Made by a program: the position numbers and the translations under genes
Assembly (NCBI GenBank): GCA_023853785.1
Contig: JAJIRX010000875.1
Span: 1 to 64,000, forward strand
Length of the DNA: 64,000 nt
DNA from: Psilocybe azurescens
Taxonomy: Eukaryota > Basidiomycota > Agaricomycetes > Agaricales > Agrocybaceae
Direction: 5' to 3'
Notes under the pieces: model-generated
The model's input: only the letters and a program-made list of their open reading frames with translations
Databases searched by the model: none
Told to the model about the DNA's origin: nothing
In this document: one piece after another, positions 1-12,518 of the stretch
Layout: each line of letters starts with the position of its first letter
Numbering within the stretch: the stretch's first letter is position 1

Positions 1-1887
1 TGAGATGTTTAGTGCGGGGTGACTTTGTAATTGCCCAATACACAACACCCAATCAAATATTTATATTGATCAGTTCGATCTGGGAGGGTAAGCTCGTAAG
101 GCTTATTACAATAACTAGTTTAGCAGAGTACAGACTTAGACGATCGCTCTGGGGTGATCACTAGTAGCTAGAGAACGTTTTTACAGGCTAGTACACACAA
201 GGCGCTTGAATAGTAAGGGTGATCTCTCTTATATGAGGCGATCACCAATATCAGGGGATCGCTTTTGGGGGCGAGTGTACACGGGACACTTAACAGTTTC
301 TCTTTATAAAACCCAAACTCAAACTTTGTCAAACACTATAAGCGATCACCCGTATTAACACGTAGTAGATCCTTGGTTCCTATAAGCAACTGGGCACACT
401 AGTCCACAGTCCTTAGTTTACTATAGGCAACGTCCTGAAAACAGTCGGATTTCTCTGACAGTCGTCCCTAGTTACTATGAGCGATCACTAGCCTTTATAG
501 GGTTCCCACCCGTACTTAATAATCCCCAGGGCAGTCTTACTATAGGCAACGTCCTGAACAGTCGGAGTTCTCTGACAGTCGTCCCTAGTTACTATGAGCA
601 ATCGCTAGTCGTATAGGGTTCCAATCCGTACTTAACAATCCCCAGGGCAGTCCACGGATGACTTATAAAAGCCTGCTTATCAAGTCTAATAGACCTGACG
701 TTGAATATCACAATGGCGATCGCTCACGAAACCAGGTAACGCCCTAATTGTTTAAGGTGAACTGCAGTGTTCGATCTCTTATCACACAAATCACTAGTCC
801 TCGAAGTGTTAACACTAGAATTCTTATTCAGAGTAAATTCTGATATCAAATCTGGGGTGTAAATTACTTGGTTCCTATTCTAAGATACAGGACTGTTTTT
901 ATAGACTAAATAGATACTTTGGCTTGTGATAATTGAAAGAGACTAAGAGAAAAGGAAGGAAAGGGACCGCGTGCTGCCTAGCCTTTGCTGCACCAATTAT
1001 AATAGTGGAAAGTACTAGTTTGCCTGGGCTACGGCGCTTATTTGAAGATAACATGGTTGTCCATGCGGCAGTGCCTTCTTGGGTAGCGATCACCCAACTT
1101 ATTTTATCAGATGGCTCGCGGCTAAGGCATGTCGGGACTAGATTACTTAGGGGTATATTTCCTAGGAAACCCTCCCAAGGTTCCCCAGCACAGTTGCTAT
1201 TGGTTTAGGACCCCTGGAACAGCAGGTGCCCTTATCATGAGGCAAGTTACCTCTAGTATCGTGTGGCGATCGCTGGCTGGGCGATCGCTCACTCACGTTG
1301 GCTGTATTGCAAATTACAAGTTTTTATAGTCGGATCTAGTAGACCGCCATATGCTGAGTTGTACACAAGATTTCAATTGCCAATACATTCGGTCCGTGGG
1401 GCGATCACCCGTGTGGCGCAGTGATGCCTGATCCCCGAGCGGTTGATCGCCTAATTTAGTGAACAGCCTTTGTGAGGCCTGGACACAGTGATCGCTTTTG
1501 CTAATTAATAAGGTTTTCATCACTTGGCGATCGCTTGTAAGACACTGGTGGGTGTTACCCCTTGTAAGAGCCAAGGTCATTTCTTAAGGGTTTCTTCTTT
1601 GCATGGGACTAATAGTATGATCAATGGAGGCGGGCGATCGCTTCGGAGCTCGGTTAGGGTTGCTTTGATAGCTGTGTAGGAAACTAAAGGTAGTCTTTGA
1701 TTCGTAGCACTGATTAATAGGCCACACTACACCTTAGTTAGTTTGTAAGGTCTATTACTCTTGTTGGCCCACTAGGAAGTAAAGCCTCAAAGCCTAATAG
1801 TCTGGCGTATCTCCTACCCTTCACTAGTATAATGTACTAGTTTATTACAGATAACAATCGCAAAAATAAGGGCCTCTGTATCTCACT
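1..1887. repeat. Repeat-rich non-coding tract with clustered GCGATCGC palindromes
   Basis: No convincing gene is seen here; the open frames are short and resemble nothing I recognise. The octamer GCGATCGC occurs at 716, 1266, 1281, 1527 and 1634. Close variants GCGATCAC or GATCGC occur at about 141, 238, 257, 342, 481, 1086, 1401, 1444 and 1491. I did not notice the full octamer elsewhere in the window. The tract ends where the pyrimidine-rich auxin-carrier relic begins. It could be part of a larger dispersed repeat or a non-autonomous element continuing beyond the left edge; neither can be decided from one window. Confidence 0.5.
418..652. repeat. Two-copy tandem repeat, period about 119 bp
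   Basis: A block starting TTACTATAGGCAACGTCCTG at 418 recurs at 537. Both copies carry the same series of landmarks: the GTCGTCCCTAGTTACTATGAGC run, an ATAGGGTTCC run and a CCCAGGGCAGTC end. The copies differ by a few substitutions and small indels, so the duplication is not brand new. A weaker partial copy of the start (CTATAAGCAAC) lies near 380-390. Confidence 0.85.
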
Positions 1888-2800
1888 ATGAATTGTAAGC
1901 TCAGAATGGTTTACACCCTTTCACCACGCACCTCCCCATTCTTAAAACTCCTCTCCTCTCCTCCCTCCTCTTTCTCCTCCGCTCAAATCACTTATACATC
2001 CTGCAACCCCTCCGTACGGCATGTCCCTCCTCTCAAGTCTCCGTCCATGCATTCCCCACTGCCCGGCATTACGCTGCTTATCCTGGTGCTGACGCCGTCT
2101 TTGTCATAGGCGCTGGAGCATAATAATAATGATTATGCGGCACTGAGGCCTGTGAATAGGTCAGTCGCAGTCGGAATGTGTAGCAATTTCAAGGAAATGT
2201 GCACTGCGAGCGCCGGTGATGCCTGGTGTGCTTGAGGTTTTTTTCCGAGGGCGGGGAGAGACGGGAGGAAGGAGGGTGGGGGGAAGAAACAGGAGCAGAA
2301 GACCTGTTCGGCCTTCGGAAAGCGAGTGCGAAGCAGAAGAGGGCTGTTGCAATGAAAAATGACGTAGGCAGGATGGTTGGAAGCCGGGCGACACGACTAA
2401 GAGCGATAGGTATGCTGTGTTTGAAGAATGAGTCATTTTCCTTTCGTTCTTGTTGAATGTATGCGCCCTGTCTTTCCTCCTCTCTTTTCTTCATATTTTT
2501 TTGGGGGATTTCATAGCCTTCCGTTCTTCGTCATTTGATCGTGGACCATTCCTGTTCATTTGATCACGAACCGTCCACTGTTCTTCCTCTTTCTCTCCAC
2601 TTTCTCCTCCTACTCTTCACAGCACGATTACTAAACATCCCTCGCTCCTCTTTTATTTTGCTCTTACAACCCGGTATTCGTCATCGTCAACACCCTCCTG
2701 CTGTGCTCTTTGCCCACCCCCACCTCGCCCCAGATCACGTCCACCGGCACATCGGGCAGCTCATTAGTTGGACTATTTTTGGAGCTATTGTTTGTTGACG
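1888..2800 (+). pseudogene. Auxin efflux carrier relic, copy A (C-terminal part)
   Basis: This is a decayed fragment of a fungal auxin-efflux-carrier (PIN-like, AEC) membrane transporter gene. About 2065-2107 encodes ITLLILVLTPSLS, matching the hydrophobic ARMVLTLLLMLTP stretch of copy B. About 2655-2797 encodes ...HRHIGQLISWTIFGAIVC, which fits the conserved AEC tail that reads like ERLISRTIFWSYC in intact family members. A GAGTCATTTTC intron-like junction (about 2430) and the following pyrimidine-rich stretch also match copy B. A stretch of some 270 bp (about 2110-2385) has no counterpart in copy B. No continuous frame exists, so this is a dead copy. The family call rests on recognition of short motifs in both copies together. 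Confidence 0.55.
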
Positions 2801-2850
2801 CCGGTTATGCTGGCGAGTGTGTCAGGTGGGCTTTGGTTGGCTGAACCCTA

Positions 2851-3924
2851 TGTTGTGGTTTTAGAGAGGAGAGGTGAAGTGTTGGAGGGGTAGGGGAGTG
2901 GCAGGGGATGGGTGAACATAATTTGATGTGGTTTCAGATAGCGAGACGATTGTCTTGCGATGGGTCGTTTTTATACTTTTTTCTTGCTTTTTCTTCTGGT
3001 ACGCAGCGCTTTCTGGATTGATTGTGCATGCTTCATTGCTTCATTTTATTTCCCCCTCTTCATATCATTGCTTCACTGTCCGATCATGGTACCGTGAGGT
3101 GGTATGTCTCTGCATACCCACGGATAGAATTCCATTTGTTTTCTAGCTTTTTTACTTTACTTTACTTGCGTACTTAGCAGTTCTTTACTGTCCCCAAGTT
3201 CATTTACCGTTTTGAATGACAATCACAATGCATAGTATGCTGGGTGCATCTGGGAGCTGGTTCAATTAGTCTCATTGAGAATAAGAGAGTGAACGGGGTA
3301 TATTGGAAGAGGGTACCTTCCTCGCTGCGATTCCTTTTCTCTGAGTCAGGAATCGGAATCATGATGAGTTTTGCTCGTTGAAATTACAAAAATAAATTTA
3401 TATCAGGGAAGCTTTCGTAGGAGGACTTAGGTTATATGCTCCCTGCATTCGACCGGTATATGTATGTCATTTCTTTCTTCGCTTTGTGATGGGATTGATT
3501 GGGAGCAAGCTCCCCTCTATACCGCCAATTCCAAAATGTCTAAGCCCACGTGATCCGCTGGCTTTTGATGGTCACCTCGTGAGAACTTTAAAAGTGGCGA
3601 GCGGCGACATCGGCAAAACGGCGCAGACCATACATTGCAATACAAAGTCCTTGTAAGGTAGCTAAGGGCACTAATGCCCAAAAGGCAATGAATAGTCAAA
3701 CCTGAAGACTACATTTTGGCAAGGACCTGTAATCATTAACTATTTATAAAACCTTGGTTTACCTTGTAAGGTGGCCTAAATTTTGGTTACCTTACATTAG
3801 AAAATAAGGATGTTCTGCTATACCGCGGTTGAAATTTTTAAACTGCGGGCCACTCCCCATTCATTGATTTATTTACCTGAATGCCATCACCTCACACCAC
3901 TCTACACTATGTTATTTAATGATT
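2851..3924. other. Intergenic, nothing recognised
   Basis: No gene is supported. Two short copies of a CCTTGTAAGGT sequence lie near 3650 and 3760; the rest is unremarkable AT-rich sequence. Confidence 0.5.
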
Positions 3925-4005
3925 ACTACTTGTCGGAATTGAACCATAGACTGCACGAATCCCCACTAATGTCTCACTAACTACTATACCAAATCGTCAT
4001 TCTGA
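3925..4005 (-). ncRNA. tRNA-like Pol III unit (tRNA relic or SINE head)
   Basis: On the minus strand TGGTATAGTAG (3991-3981) matches the A-box consensus TRGYNNARNNG at every position. GGTTCAATTCC (3945-3935) matches the B-box GGTTCRANTCC at every position. The spacing between them is 35 nt, normal for a tRNA. The flanking arms do not pair into a good T stem or acceptor stem, so this is not a functional tRNA. A tRNA-derived SINE head or a decayed tRNA gene fits best. Confidence 0.5.
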
Positions 4006-5010
4006 ATTAGACGACGTGATCAAATATGTACCGATTTAGTCATCACAAACGCTTTCGAGATCATGTACTCTCGAAGGCCAATACTATTTGTTGTATATGT
4101 CACTCCTCTTCTATATTCATGAGCTTTCTTTCTAATGTACAAACCGGCTGTGCATTTTGATTATAATATACTCTGTTTTCCTCTTCCAAAGTTCTATGAG
4201 CTGCGGGGCCACTGCCAGTCGCACCGGACTGTGGCTCATTGTGATGCCGACTACCCGTTTCACCCCAAATAGGCTCAATGCTACTCAGGATAAGTCCACA
4301 TTACAAACAACAGAAATAATCGCCCTACAATAGATTGAAGTTCTAATGATTAACATGCCTTACATACAAAGCTCATCCTTGCGGTATATTACAAGAAATT
4401 ACAAAGGATGGCCGAAGAATGCTACATGCACAAATGGTCTTCGAAAATATTATCGCCCAGTGTAAGGTTGAGCAAATACTTTACTTCGAATTGGATACTG
4501 CCTGAAATCTTGCTCAGTTAATTTAAAGTACTGATTTAATTAACGGGCAAGGTAATCTAATGCTAATGATATTGCGACCTTCCAATGAATAACAAAAGAT
4601 TCGATCAGCCATATATGGCAAAACATAATCACGTTGTGTTTGACATACCTTATATAGGTCACTTTGCAATGTTTTGTTTTAGCGGTTTTGCCGATGGAGC
4701 ACAGCTCATCATAGAGCATGCCAGGCACTGGCATAGCGAAGCGTTCTGATATCATGTTCTAACAGACCAGCAAATTTGATGACAATGTGGTGACCATGAC
4801 TCGAATATCATTGTCACGGGTACATCGTAGGACGCGTACCGGGTAGTGTGGTCGGGTTGAGGAAGACGCAAATCCTACCGTCCGCCTCCTTCCATCCCTC
4901 CCACCGCAAGTACATCCTACACTTTCCTGACCTGATTTTACATTAACGTCGTATATCTATTGTAACGGCATCGGTATAATTGTAGTATACGCTCAGGACT
5001 CACCTCGTTC
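4006..5010. other. Intergenic, nothing recognised
   Basis: AT-rich sequence with scattered stops in all frames. No motif, repeat or RNA was recognised. Confidence 0.5.
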
Positions 5011-5375
5011 ATGGCTCTCTTCGATGTTCATGGCCAGTTTATTGTTGCAGTGCGTGGCTTGCACTACATGACCAATGATCCTGCATCTCAGACCCATAAT
5101 CAGGGCATGGATCCAACTGTGCTGGTCGCAAGAATCGCTGTTACCAGCCCCACAAACACAGGTGCATCAGCCACAATTACTCACATATCCCCCTTCAATA
5201 TGGACTACAGCAAGACAGTGACGATGGCTGCAGCGAAAATGACACTGGAGGAGACGTTAACCTTCAGTTCATACATACGATGCGGAGCCGACAAAGGTGA
5301 TCGAAATGAAAAGGAGTCCAGCGCGCATATATGGGGACAATCACGTTTAGCATTGCGGTACAGACATAGCTGATT
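5011..5375 (+). pseudogene. Orphan tail of a seven-helix membrane protein gene (duplicated last exon)
   Basis: The frame contains QGMDPTVLVARI, followed by THIS and later GGACAATCA-type sequence. It aligns in order with the last exon of the intact gene at 9140-10406, which has QGMTPTILVARI and MTHIS. The similarity continues through the 3' flank: the CATATATGGGGACAATCA block here corresponds to CATCTGGGGACAATCA downstream of 10406. None of the upstream transmembrane exons are present at this locus. It is therefore a fragment carried by a segmental duplication and not a gene, although a 120-codon frame remains open. Confidence 0.6.
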
Positions 5376-6330
5376 CGTCCGTCGTCACAGTTTTCCTTGC
5401 CCACTTTCTTTTTCTTTTATAAAACATCATATCCTCCTGCTGCTTAAACAGTAACAGAGAAACTAAGGTGCGATATACCTTCCAGCGTCTACCTTTTAAT
5501 ATTTCACTTAATAAATGAGAGCTAGGACGCCTCTAAATACTCCTATCATGCCTCAAACCATTGGAGGTGCGATTTGTCCTCAGATGCAGAAGTCAACAAC
5601 TGTCCCATGGGCCTTTGGATCTGTCTACTTGACTCACACCTACGGCTCCTCCGTCCCACACTCACTTACACTCACTTGACTCCTTCCTCCCTACTCACCC
5701 ACGATTCCAACACCACCATCACCTAAACAGAACCATCCTACTAACCATATATACCATCTCTCTCAACCCCATCGCGCACACACGCGCACACCGACGGATC
5801 CCCATCTCCTTTAACAGAGCCTCTGTCGCCCCTGCCTATGAGAAATCCAGCCCAAGTGCTCGTCCAGCTGGACATTCTCCTCTCGAGATGTACCGAAGAT
5901 GAGTACGTGTGTTGTGAGTCGAGGGCAGGAGCTGTGAGAACACTTGTGTTGTCTAAGTGGATCTTGCGGGTAGTGTCACGATCAGTGCCTGTTAAGTTGC
6001 TACGTGCCATATGTGAGTATTTAAGAATCGGAGAAGGTGGAGGAGGGAAAGAAAGGATACCATCGTGGACGGAGAAGATGGACAGCGAAGATAAATGTAC
6101 CCATTTACGTCTGTAACACATGTCCACAAAACACGTCGACCCCTTTCATCCGCAATACCACCACCTGAGCCTCGTACCGAGCGCGACGGAGTTCCAGCCG
6201 GGTTTTCACTACATTCAGCCAGCAGCTCTTCATGCCCTTACATGATCCTAGAGCACACAGGAAATGGTGAAGATCGATGCCCGGACCCAGGTCATATTCA
6301 TAGGTAGATAAAATTGGGAGAATTCTAGGA
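5376..6330. repeat. Segmental duplicate of about 10410-11750
   Basis: This flank keeps the same order of landmarks as the sequence downstream of the intact seven-helix gene. Shared blocks include AACAG(T)(A/G)ACAGAGAAAC, a pyrimidine-rich CCTTCCTCCCTACTCA-like run, ATCCAGCCCAA..., GAGCTG(T/C)GAGAA and GAGAAGATGGA/CAGATGGA near 6080 and 11690. Identity is clearly below that of a recent copy. The open frames of 128 and 92 codons in this stretch have no counterpart open in both copies, so I do not call them genes. Confidence 0.6.
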
Positions 6331-9139
6331 TGCAATCATAGAATGTACACACATGTACATGAGGAGCAGTTAACGTCTGGGTTATTGGGCAGATAGCGGA
6401 AGATGGTGAGTGTCGTACGATTTTTGTGAGGAGTGAGCGAGGGAGCGGGAGCACGTTGATGGTAGAATTGAACACCAGACATAGCTGATGGTGTACTCAA
6501 ACGTTCAGGTTAAAGTCATGCTTCAAATCAAATCACCTGGGCGCTTAAACACAACAAGATGGTCCCTCTCCCCATTCCCATTTCTGAGTCTACGGTTCCA
6601 TCCTCTTCGTTCATTAATAGTCCCGCTCAACAATTGAGCATCAACATCCCTCAACCTTGACCAAAAGAGTCTTTCCTCCCTCGCCAAGCAATCTCCTCAT
6701 CCCTCAACACGGTATTAGAGATCCGCGCACTGTCCAAGAAGCTTAGTATTTTGAGAAATGACTCAGTGAAATGTATTTATTAGACTCAGCGTTCCTAGGC
6801 CTGATTCACTTGAGAGTGAGAGGAAGATTGAGGACTGGGGTGTGAATGCTACCGATGGCATGGATGCATCAGCAGCAGCAAAAATAGAAAGAAAATGAAG
6901 TCAACATACGGATTCCTTACATCAATTCCCTACACCAGAATCAGCGATAACAGACATGGTTTTACGATATCGCATGACCCTTTCCTGCTGATATATAACC
7001 TCTACCCATGCCTCTCAATGTCTATCCTATCCTTGCAGGAAACAAGTGGCTATTGTGTGGTTAGTCCAAGATATCCGAACTGTCTCAACATCTTCTACGC
7101 GTCGCAGCTCTGCCCAGCGAGAGTGGAGAGCCGCAAAGTCAAAGTGCCCTATGTACATTTAGTATGCTTTAGTCGTGTCCTTGATGATGCACGTCGGTGA
7201 TATAGAGTGTCTGAGACCGTGACTTTGTGTCCAGAGAGATGAGGACGGAGAAATGGGTTGGTATAGGTATGGATTGAAGTGTTGAAAGTCCCAGGACATG
7301 GATTATGGAGTGGTGTACTGTATAACCGCAGACAAAGAACTTTTCAAAGTCTGAACCAGCATACGTAGAGACTGAAGTTTGTTGATCATAGGCAAGATAT
7401 GACTCAAGTGTAAGCCACCCTGCACCAGCTTCGCCCTGTATCGCTTCTTCTGGCGTGCGGTGTCATCATGCCTGAAACATGGAGAGGAACTACGACAAGC
7501 ACCAGGTCAAAGGAGGGCGCCCATTAAGCCTAAAAACGTAGCACAACTGTCTACAATTTTGGGTCCACGAATAGTCCAAGTGGACGATGAGAGTCGTGAG
7601 GATTTCCATCGATTGAAATGGGGGTGTGTTGGGTGATACAGTGGATGTTGTAAATGCTTGATATGATCGTGGATAATTAGAGATCTCGTGGCAACCGACG
7701 TAAACGGCAGCGGTAGCGAAGATGATGATGCAGGTTGCCATTATTTTTCCCATTTTAATCGTCATATGCCATAGGGTTAGTGTACCTCGTTCTGAGTGCG
7801 TGGCTCACTGTCATACGTGTTCTCTTCTCACTTCTATTTTAGGCTCGTACCAAATTAGATCCTTGAACGCAGATCTGAATGTACATCCATGGCTATCCCA
7901 TTCCGAATTCCCACTTTCCATAATTCGACATTGAGCATTGTAGTACCGTGGTCTCATTCTATACCTATGAAATGCAACAGCTTTGTGCACATCGGTAATC
8001 AGCTATATGCATACTATTCTCTGGTACCTAGTAGTGATAATGGAATGTATGATAGACATTGGAGAGGTATCGTCTACTGATGAGTTCTACTCTACCTTAA
8101 ATGTATTTGAGTTATATATATACTATGTGTAGAGAATAGAATAGTTTCGGTGATGGATGGGTGGGATTTTAAGTGATACTAGGACAGAGATTGGGTAAAG
8201 AGCGAGCTTATGGGAAAGGTTGTGCAGTCGTCGTTGTGCGACTTCGAACATAGTGTAAGGAAAAGGATGGGGATCAGGATACACGTGATGGCGTCTCCTT
8301 CTCACGAGAAGTTGTACCCGCTCGCGGGTACTTCCATAACGGACATGGTGAATGTTGTATGATCTTTATTCTTTTAAGTTGCTCCCGCCTTTCCACACAT
8401 GTTTATACTTTTATGTATTGGTGTCGAGGGTTCTATTGATGACTGTTCCTGCTCTACTGGTCATACTCCCAAGAATTAATCAACCGACTGGACACTTATA
8501 CCACATCCTGCAGCGTGAGGTATACCTACAACAAATCGAAGGGACAACCGGATGATGGTTTAGCTCATTTCATATCTCCTGGCTCTGGTTGGCATATACA
8601 CATATGCGATTAAGAAAAATGTGACCGCATGACGGCTGGATGATGATCTAAATATTACGATAATATTTCAAGCACTGTTCTATTGAATCTACAAATTACT
8701 CGAGCTCACCTAAGTCTTGATATATGTCAATACCATGATCTTCTTATGTCCAAATACATCGGGTGTGTAAGGATAATTTTGATGATGGCGGGTGATATGC
8801 GAAGTTTTGGTCATTTTACATGTCAAGATCATACCGAACAACCGCTTTTGTGCGCGCCAGACAGACGAAATGGCGAATAGCATAGTTTGGGAACATCATG
8901 AAAGGTCATAAAGGTTGACCATCAAAGTACTGGTGTACGCAGTGCCAACCTCTGAGATGCTGAAGGTACAATAATTGACAGAATTATGGTGGTTCCTGGA
9001 TGATTCCTTGGAGCATCCATGGCGACTGTTCAAGAGAGTTGCTACGCTAAGTAACATAGGATAAGAATATTATAGTTAGCTGATATATATATTAAGTTGT
9101 TCGGTGGATGTAGATACCCCATTCTAAAAGCGTCCCCCA
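6331..9139. other. Intergenic, no supported gene
   Basis: Several short open frames exist (for example 6895-7200 and 7490-7765), but none shows a recognisable domain or a consistent exon chain. The frame at 7490-7765 on the minus strand has one hydrophobic stretch (MATCIIIFATAAVYVG) and might be a remnant of a membrane protein; that is only a guess. Confidence 0.4.
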
Positions 9140-10406
9140 ATGTCTACACCTGACATTCCAATCCCAGTCAACATACAAGAGGATCTCATTAGCGACAATC
9201 TCAACAGCTCAATGCTTTTGAATTTTCTTATGGGTAAATCTCCACCTCTGTGAATATCCCGAACACAAACTTATGTGTGTCAGGGATTTACACCATGGTA
9301 TATGGCGGAACAATGTACCTTTACTGTCAGTTCTTCCATTAACCTGAAAAGAAATTTGTCAATAATGTGTCCTACAGTATCCAAGAAACCCGCGAATTTA
9401 AATCGTTTCTTCGTTCTTTCAGCCATTTCTGCACTGTATTTGCTTTGCGTCCTTTTCTTCATTGTGGAATGGTACTACCTTGATTGGACACTTGTTATAC
9501 ATGGAGATACGCGAGAATCGATCTTTTTGGGAACAGTGGGAGAGAGCCCTCAATGGATCTGGGTACTCAGTGACTTTCTAGAGAATTCCATGTTGATTAT
9601 TTCCGATGGATTATTGGTATGTCACTGTCGTTGATTATTGCGTGATTTTAATTGACGTCTTGTCAGATTTGGCGATGCTACCACGTCTGGGGACAATCAT
9701 TCTGGGTGATTTGGGCTCCGTTGATACTTTTAGTCGCGGAATTTGGTGAGTTCCATGAAAGAAAGTTCAGCATGATCATTTCCAGTAATGACATGACATT
9801 GCAGGTCTCTTTGTTGCAACCACAGTTTTAAGTGTAAAATTCAGTCAGATAACCAGTGACACAAATGCTGTGCTATTTAATAATATCATAAGTGCCCTGG
9901 TATTTGTGTCACTGGGCACCACTGTGATTACAACATTTTTTATTGGTTACAGAATATATTCTGCGTCTATATTAAATCGTTCACCATCCAAAAAATTATT
10001 CAACCGCATTGTGGTGATGATCATCGAGTCAGCTGCAGCTTACTCACTTGTACTATTCTTTGACGCCATCATCTTTGTTCTTACGTCACACGCTGTAGTG
10101 GGATCTACCATGGATGAAGCAGACTATTACGTGCAAACAGTTCTGACTGTTGCTAAAGTATGTGTCTTCTAATGCTGATCTTAACATCCTGTATCCCTAA
10201 CCTAGAAGCAGGGGATGACACCAACAATCCTGGTCGCCAGAATTGTTACAAACGACAACCACACCGTTGCATCCTCCACAATGACTCACATATCTGGCTT
10301 ACAATTCGGATCACAGAAAGAGAGTGGCGGGAGCCACAGTGAGAATGCCACAGGAGGAGACATTAACGTCTCGGGTCATATAGATGATGCGGATCGACCT
10401 CGGTGA
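9140..10406 (+). CDS. Seven-helix membrane protein of the basidiomycete-expanded family
   Basis: This is an intact six-exon gene. Exons are 9140-9233, 9284-9325, 9378-9616, 9667-9745, 9805-10157 and 10206-10406, with all introns GT-AG and 48-59 nt. They sum to 1008 nt, encoding 335 residues without any frame break. Successive hydrophobic segments are visible: IYTMVYGGTMYLY (about 31-45), FVLSAISALYLLCVLFFIVE (about 60-80), LENSMLIISDGLLIWRCYHVWG (about 118-140), then a segment containing ILLVAEFGLFVATTVLSV, NNIISALVFVSLGTTVITTF and SAAAYSLVLFFDAIIFVL. The soluble tail begins QGMTPTILVARI. The layout is that of the many uncharacterised receptor-like integral membrane proteins of Agaricomycetes; ligand and role are unknown. 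It is located in the plasma or internal membrane by inference only. Confidence 0.85.
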
Positions 10407-12518
10407 TCGAAGCAGAGAGGAAGTCCAGCGTGGATGTCCCATCTGGGGACAATCAAGTCTAAAGCTCATTGCGGCAAAGTAACGACATCAAATTTTGCTT
10501 CTTTTTCGTTTTCTTTTCTTAGATTTATATTTACTATTCTACGATTGGTACACGTCGAAGTAACATCTGATCTGTCAAATTCCTAACATCTTTCATTCTT
10601 GTTTTTACATCCTTTCTTAATCACATGTTTATCTTTTTCGTTTTCTCCAGTGGATGCATTGTGTCTAGAATATACGATCATGGTCATTTTTATAAGTAAT
10701 TCCAATTATCTGTCTTCTTCAACAGTGACAGAGAAACGATCAGTGTATCAGGACTCACATTAAATGCCTACCCTTACAGAATCCATTCTACATCCTCCCA
10801 GTCCAAGGGTTGTAAACTGTGCAAGCGCCCATGAAGGTAGTTGCCAAGTATTGATATCGCACCTCTGTCCCCAACGGAGAAAATTCGACGGAAGCAGGAT
10901 TCTCACCATCAGCAAGTGGGTCCTTATAATGTACGCTCACTTCAGTGAATTAAATACATATGTGGTGCTTAGTAGGATTGATTGCCACAATGCGTCCTGT
11001 CTGCAGGACAACGCAGTCAAAATTTCTAGCGAGACATAACCATCAAGGGTCGCGCTATTGACTCTCACTCATTACACCCATTCTGATTCAAGCTTGAATG
11101 CTTCCAAGTGCTCCCACCGTGTCTCAAATCATCAGAGCTGCGAGTTGAACTGAGGCGCAGAGGTCAATTAAACCACACTCCCCATAGGTCTTTTGGGCTC
11201 GTCCATTTCACGCACTTCCACAGCCTCTCCATCCCATGCCTTTCGTTCATACTCTCAATATGTCCCTCTCCTTCCTACTCATCTACGACTCGAACACTAA
11301 CATCAATCCCAGAACCATCCACGCTAACCACACCAGTTTTCTACTTTGACCCTATCGCCCACGTGCGCGCGGACGCGCACCCTCCCCATCGACAGCCCAT
11401 CCGTTGCATCACCCTATGGTTGCATCCAGCCCAAATATCCTTAAGCTGGACCTTTTTTCTCGGAACGTATCGAGAACGAGTCAAATGCTCGTGTTCTGTT
11501 CTATTATGCGAGAGTACACATGTGGTGCAAGTCGATGTCAGGAGCCGGAGCTGCGAGAATGTCCATATTGTGGATTGGGAGGAGCGAGTTGCTGTGTGCA
11601 CCTATTGAGTTGCTATGTGCTGTTCATGAGCATTTTCTGAATAATTATAGGTAGAGAATTGAGAGAAAAATGTCAGCGTGGACAGAGCAGATGGATAAGG
11701 AATGGAAACGTGCACATTTACATACGTGGACACATGCATGTAGGATGTGTTGACTCTCCATCAAGCGCTACCATAATCCAACGACCAGAGCACTCGCAAA
11801 GAGGGCACGTAGAGGCGTTCTTGTGCCTATTATGATTCAGGCTGTAGATCGTGAGCGTGAAACAGATGGAGGAGACAGTGAAGGTCGAGGTCGATGTCGT
11901 AGGCAGGTAAACCTACGCAAAATCAACGGATCTAAGTATAGAGGGAGCCTCGCTGCATATCACGGAAGATTGCGGAAGAGGAAAGAGGGGACCGCACAGT
12001 TTTATGGAATATGTAATGTGTAGATGGAGCAGGGCATCGCTGGACCCGAATGCCAGGGGTATTATGAATATCTGAGATGACCAATTTTCTAGCTTAACTT
12101 GCGATTGAGACATTCTGACCGCTTGAACAAAAATGAGGAATAAGTCGTCCCACAAGTTGAAATGACATACCCATTCATCATGCTGGACATGCGTTATCGG
12201 ACGGGAAGTTCGTTGAATTAAGCCATCGTATGTATATGTATTAAGGACGAGGCGATAAGGATAAAGAGGTCGGACGCAAGGGTAGATTGTAGTCCGAGAG
12301 TTGGAATAGGTCCCGAGTTGTGGGGGTATCGTATACTTGACCTTCGAGTGTTAGTTGGTACGTTATCGAAATCAAAAAATGACATAACTCGAATACACTG
12401 GCGATTATCGGCAATGAGATTTGTCGATTAAGACATGCAGGATGCAGTCAGCGAGCACGGTTTTCTACTCGAACATGAAGACCTCATAATTTTTCTGATT
12501 GTTTACTATTAGAAGGGT
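10407..12518. repeat. 3' flank of the seven-helix gene, duplicated at 5376-6330
   Basis: The first about 1.3 kb (to about 11750) matches 5376-6330 block by block, as described there. The open frames inside it (for example 11108-11608) are not preserved between copies and are not called as genes. From about 11760 to 12518 I recognise nothing. Confidence 0.55.

Noticed and set aside
5741..6127. Minus-strand frame of 128 codons
   Set aside because: Not preserved in the duplicate at about 11200-11740; no recognisable domain.
11108..11608. Plus-strand frame of 166 codons
   Set aside because: It lies in the duplicated 3' flank, and the equivalent frame is broken in the other copy at 5640-6120, so coding is unlikely.
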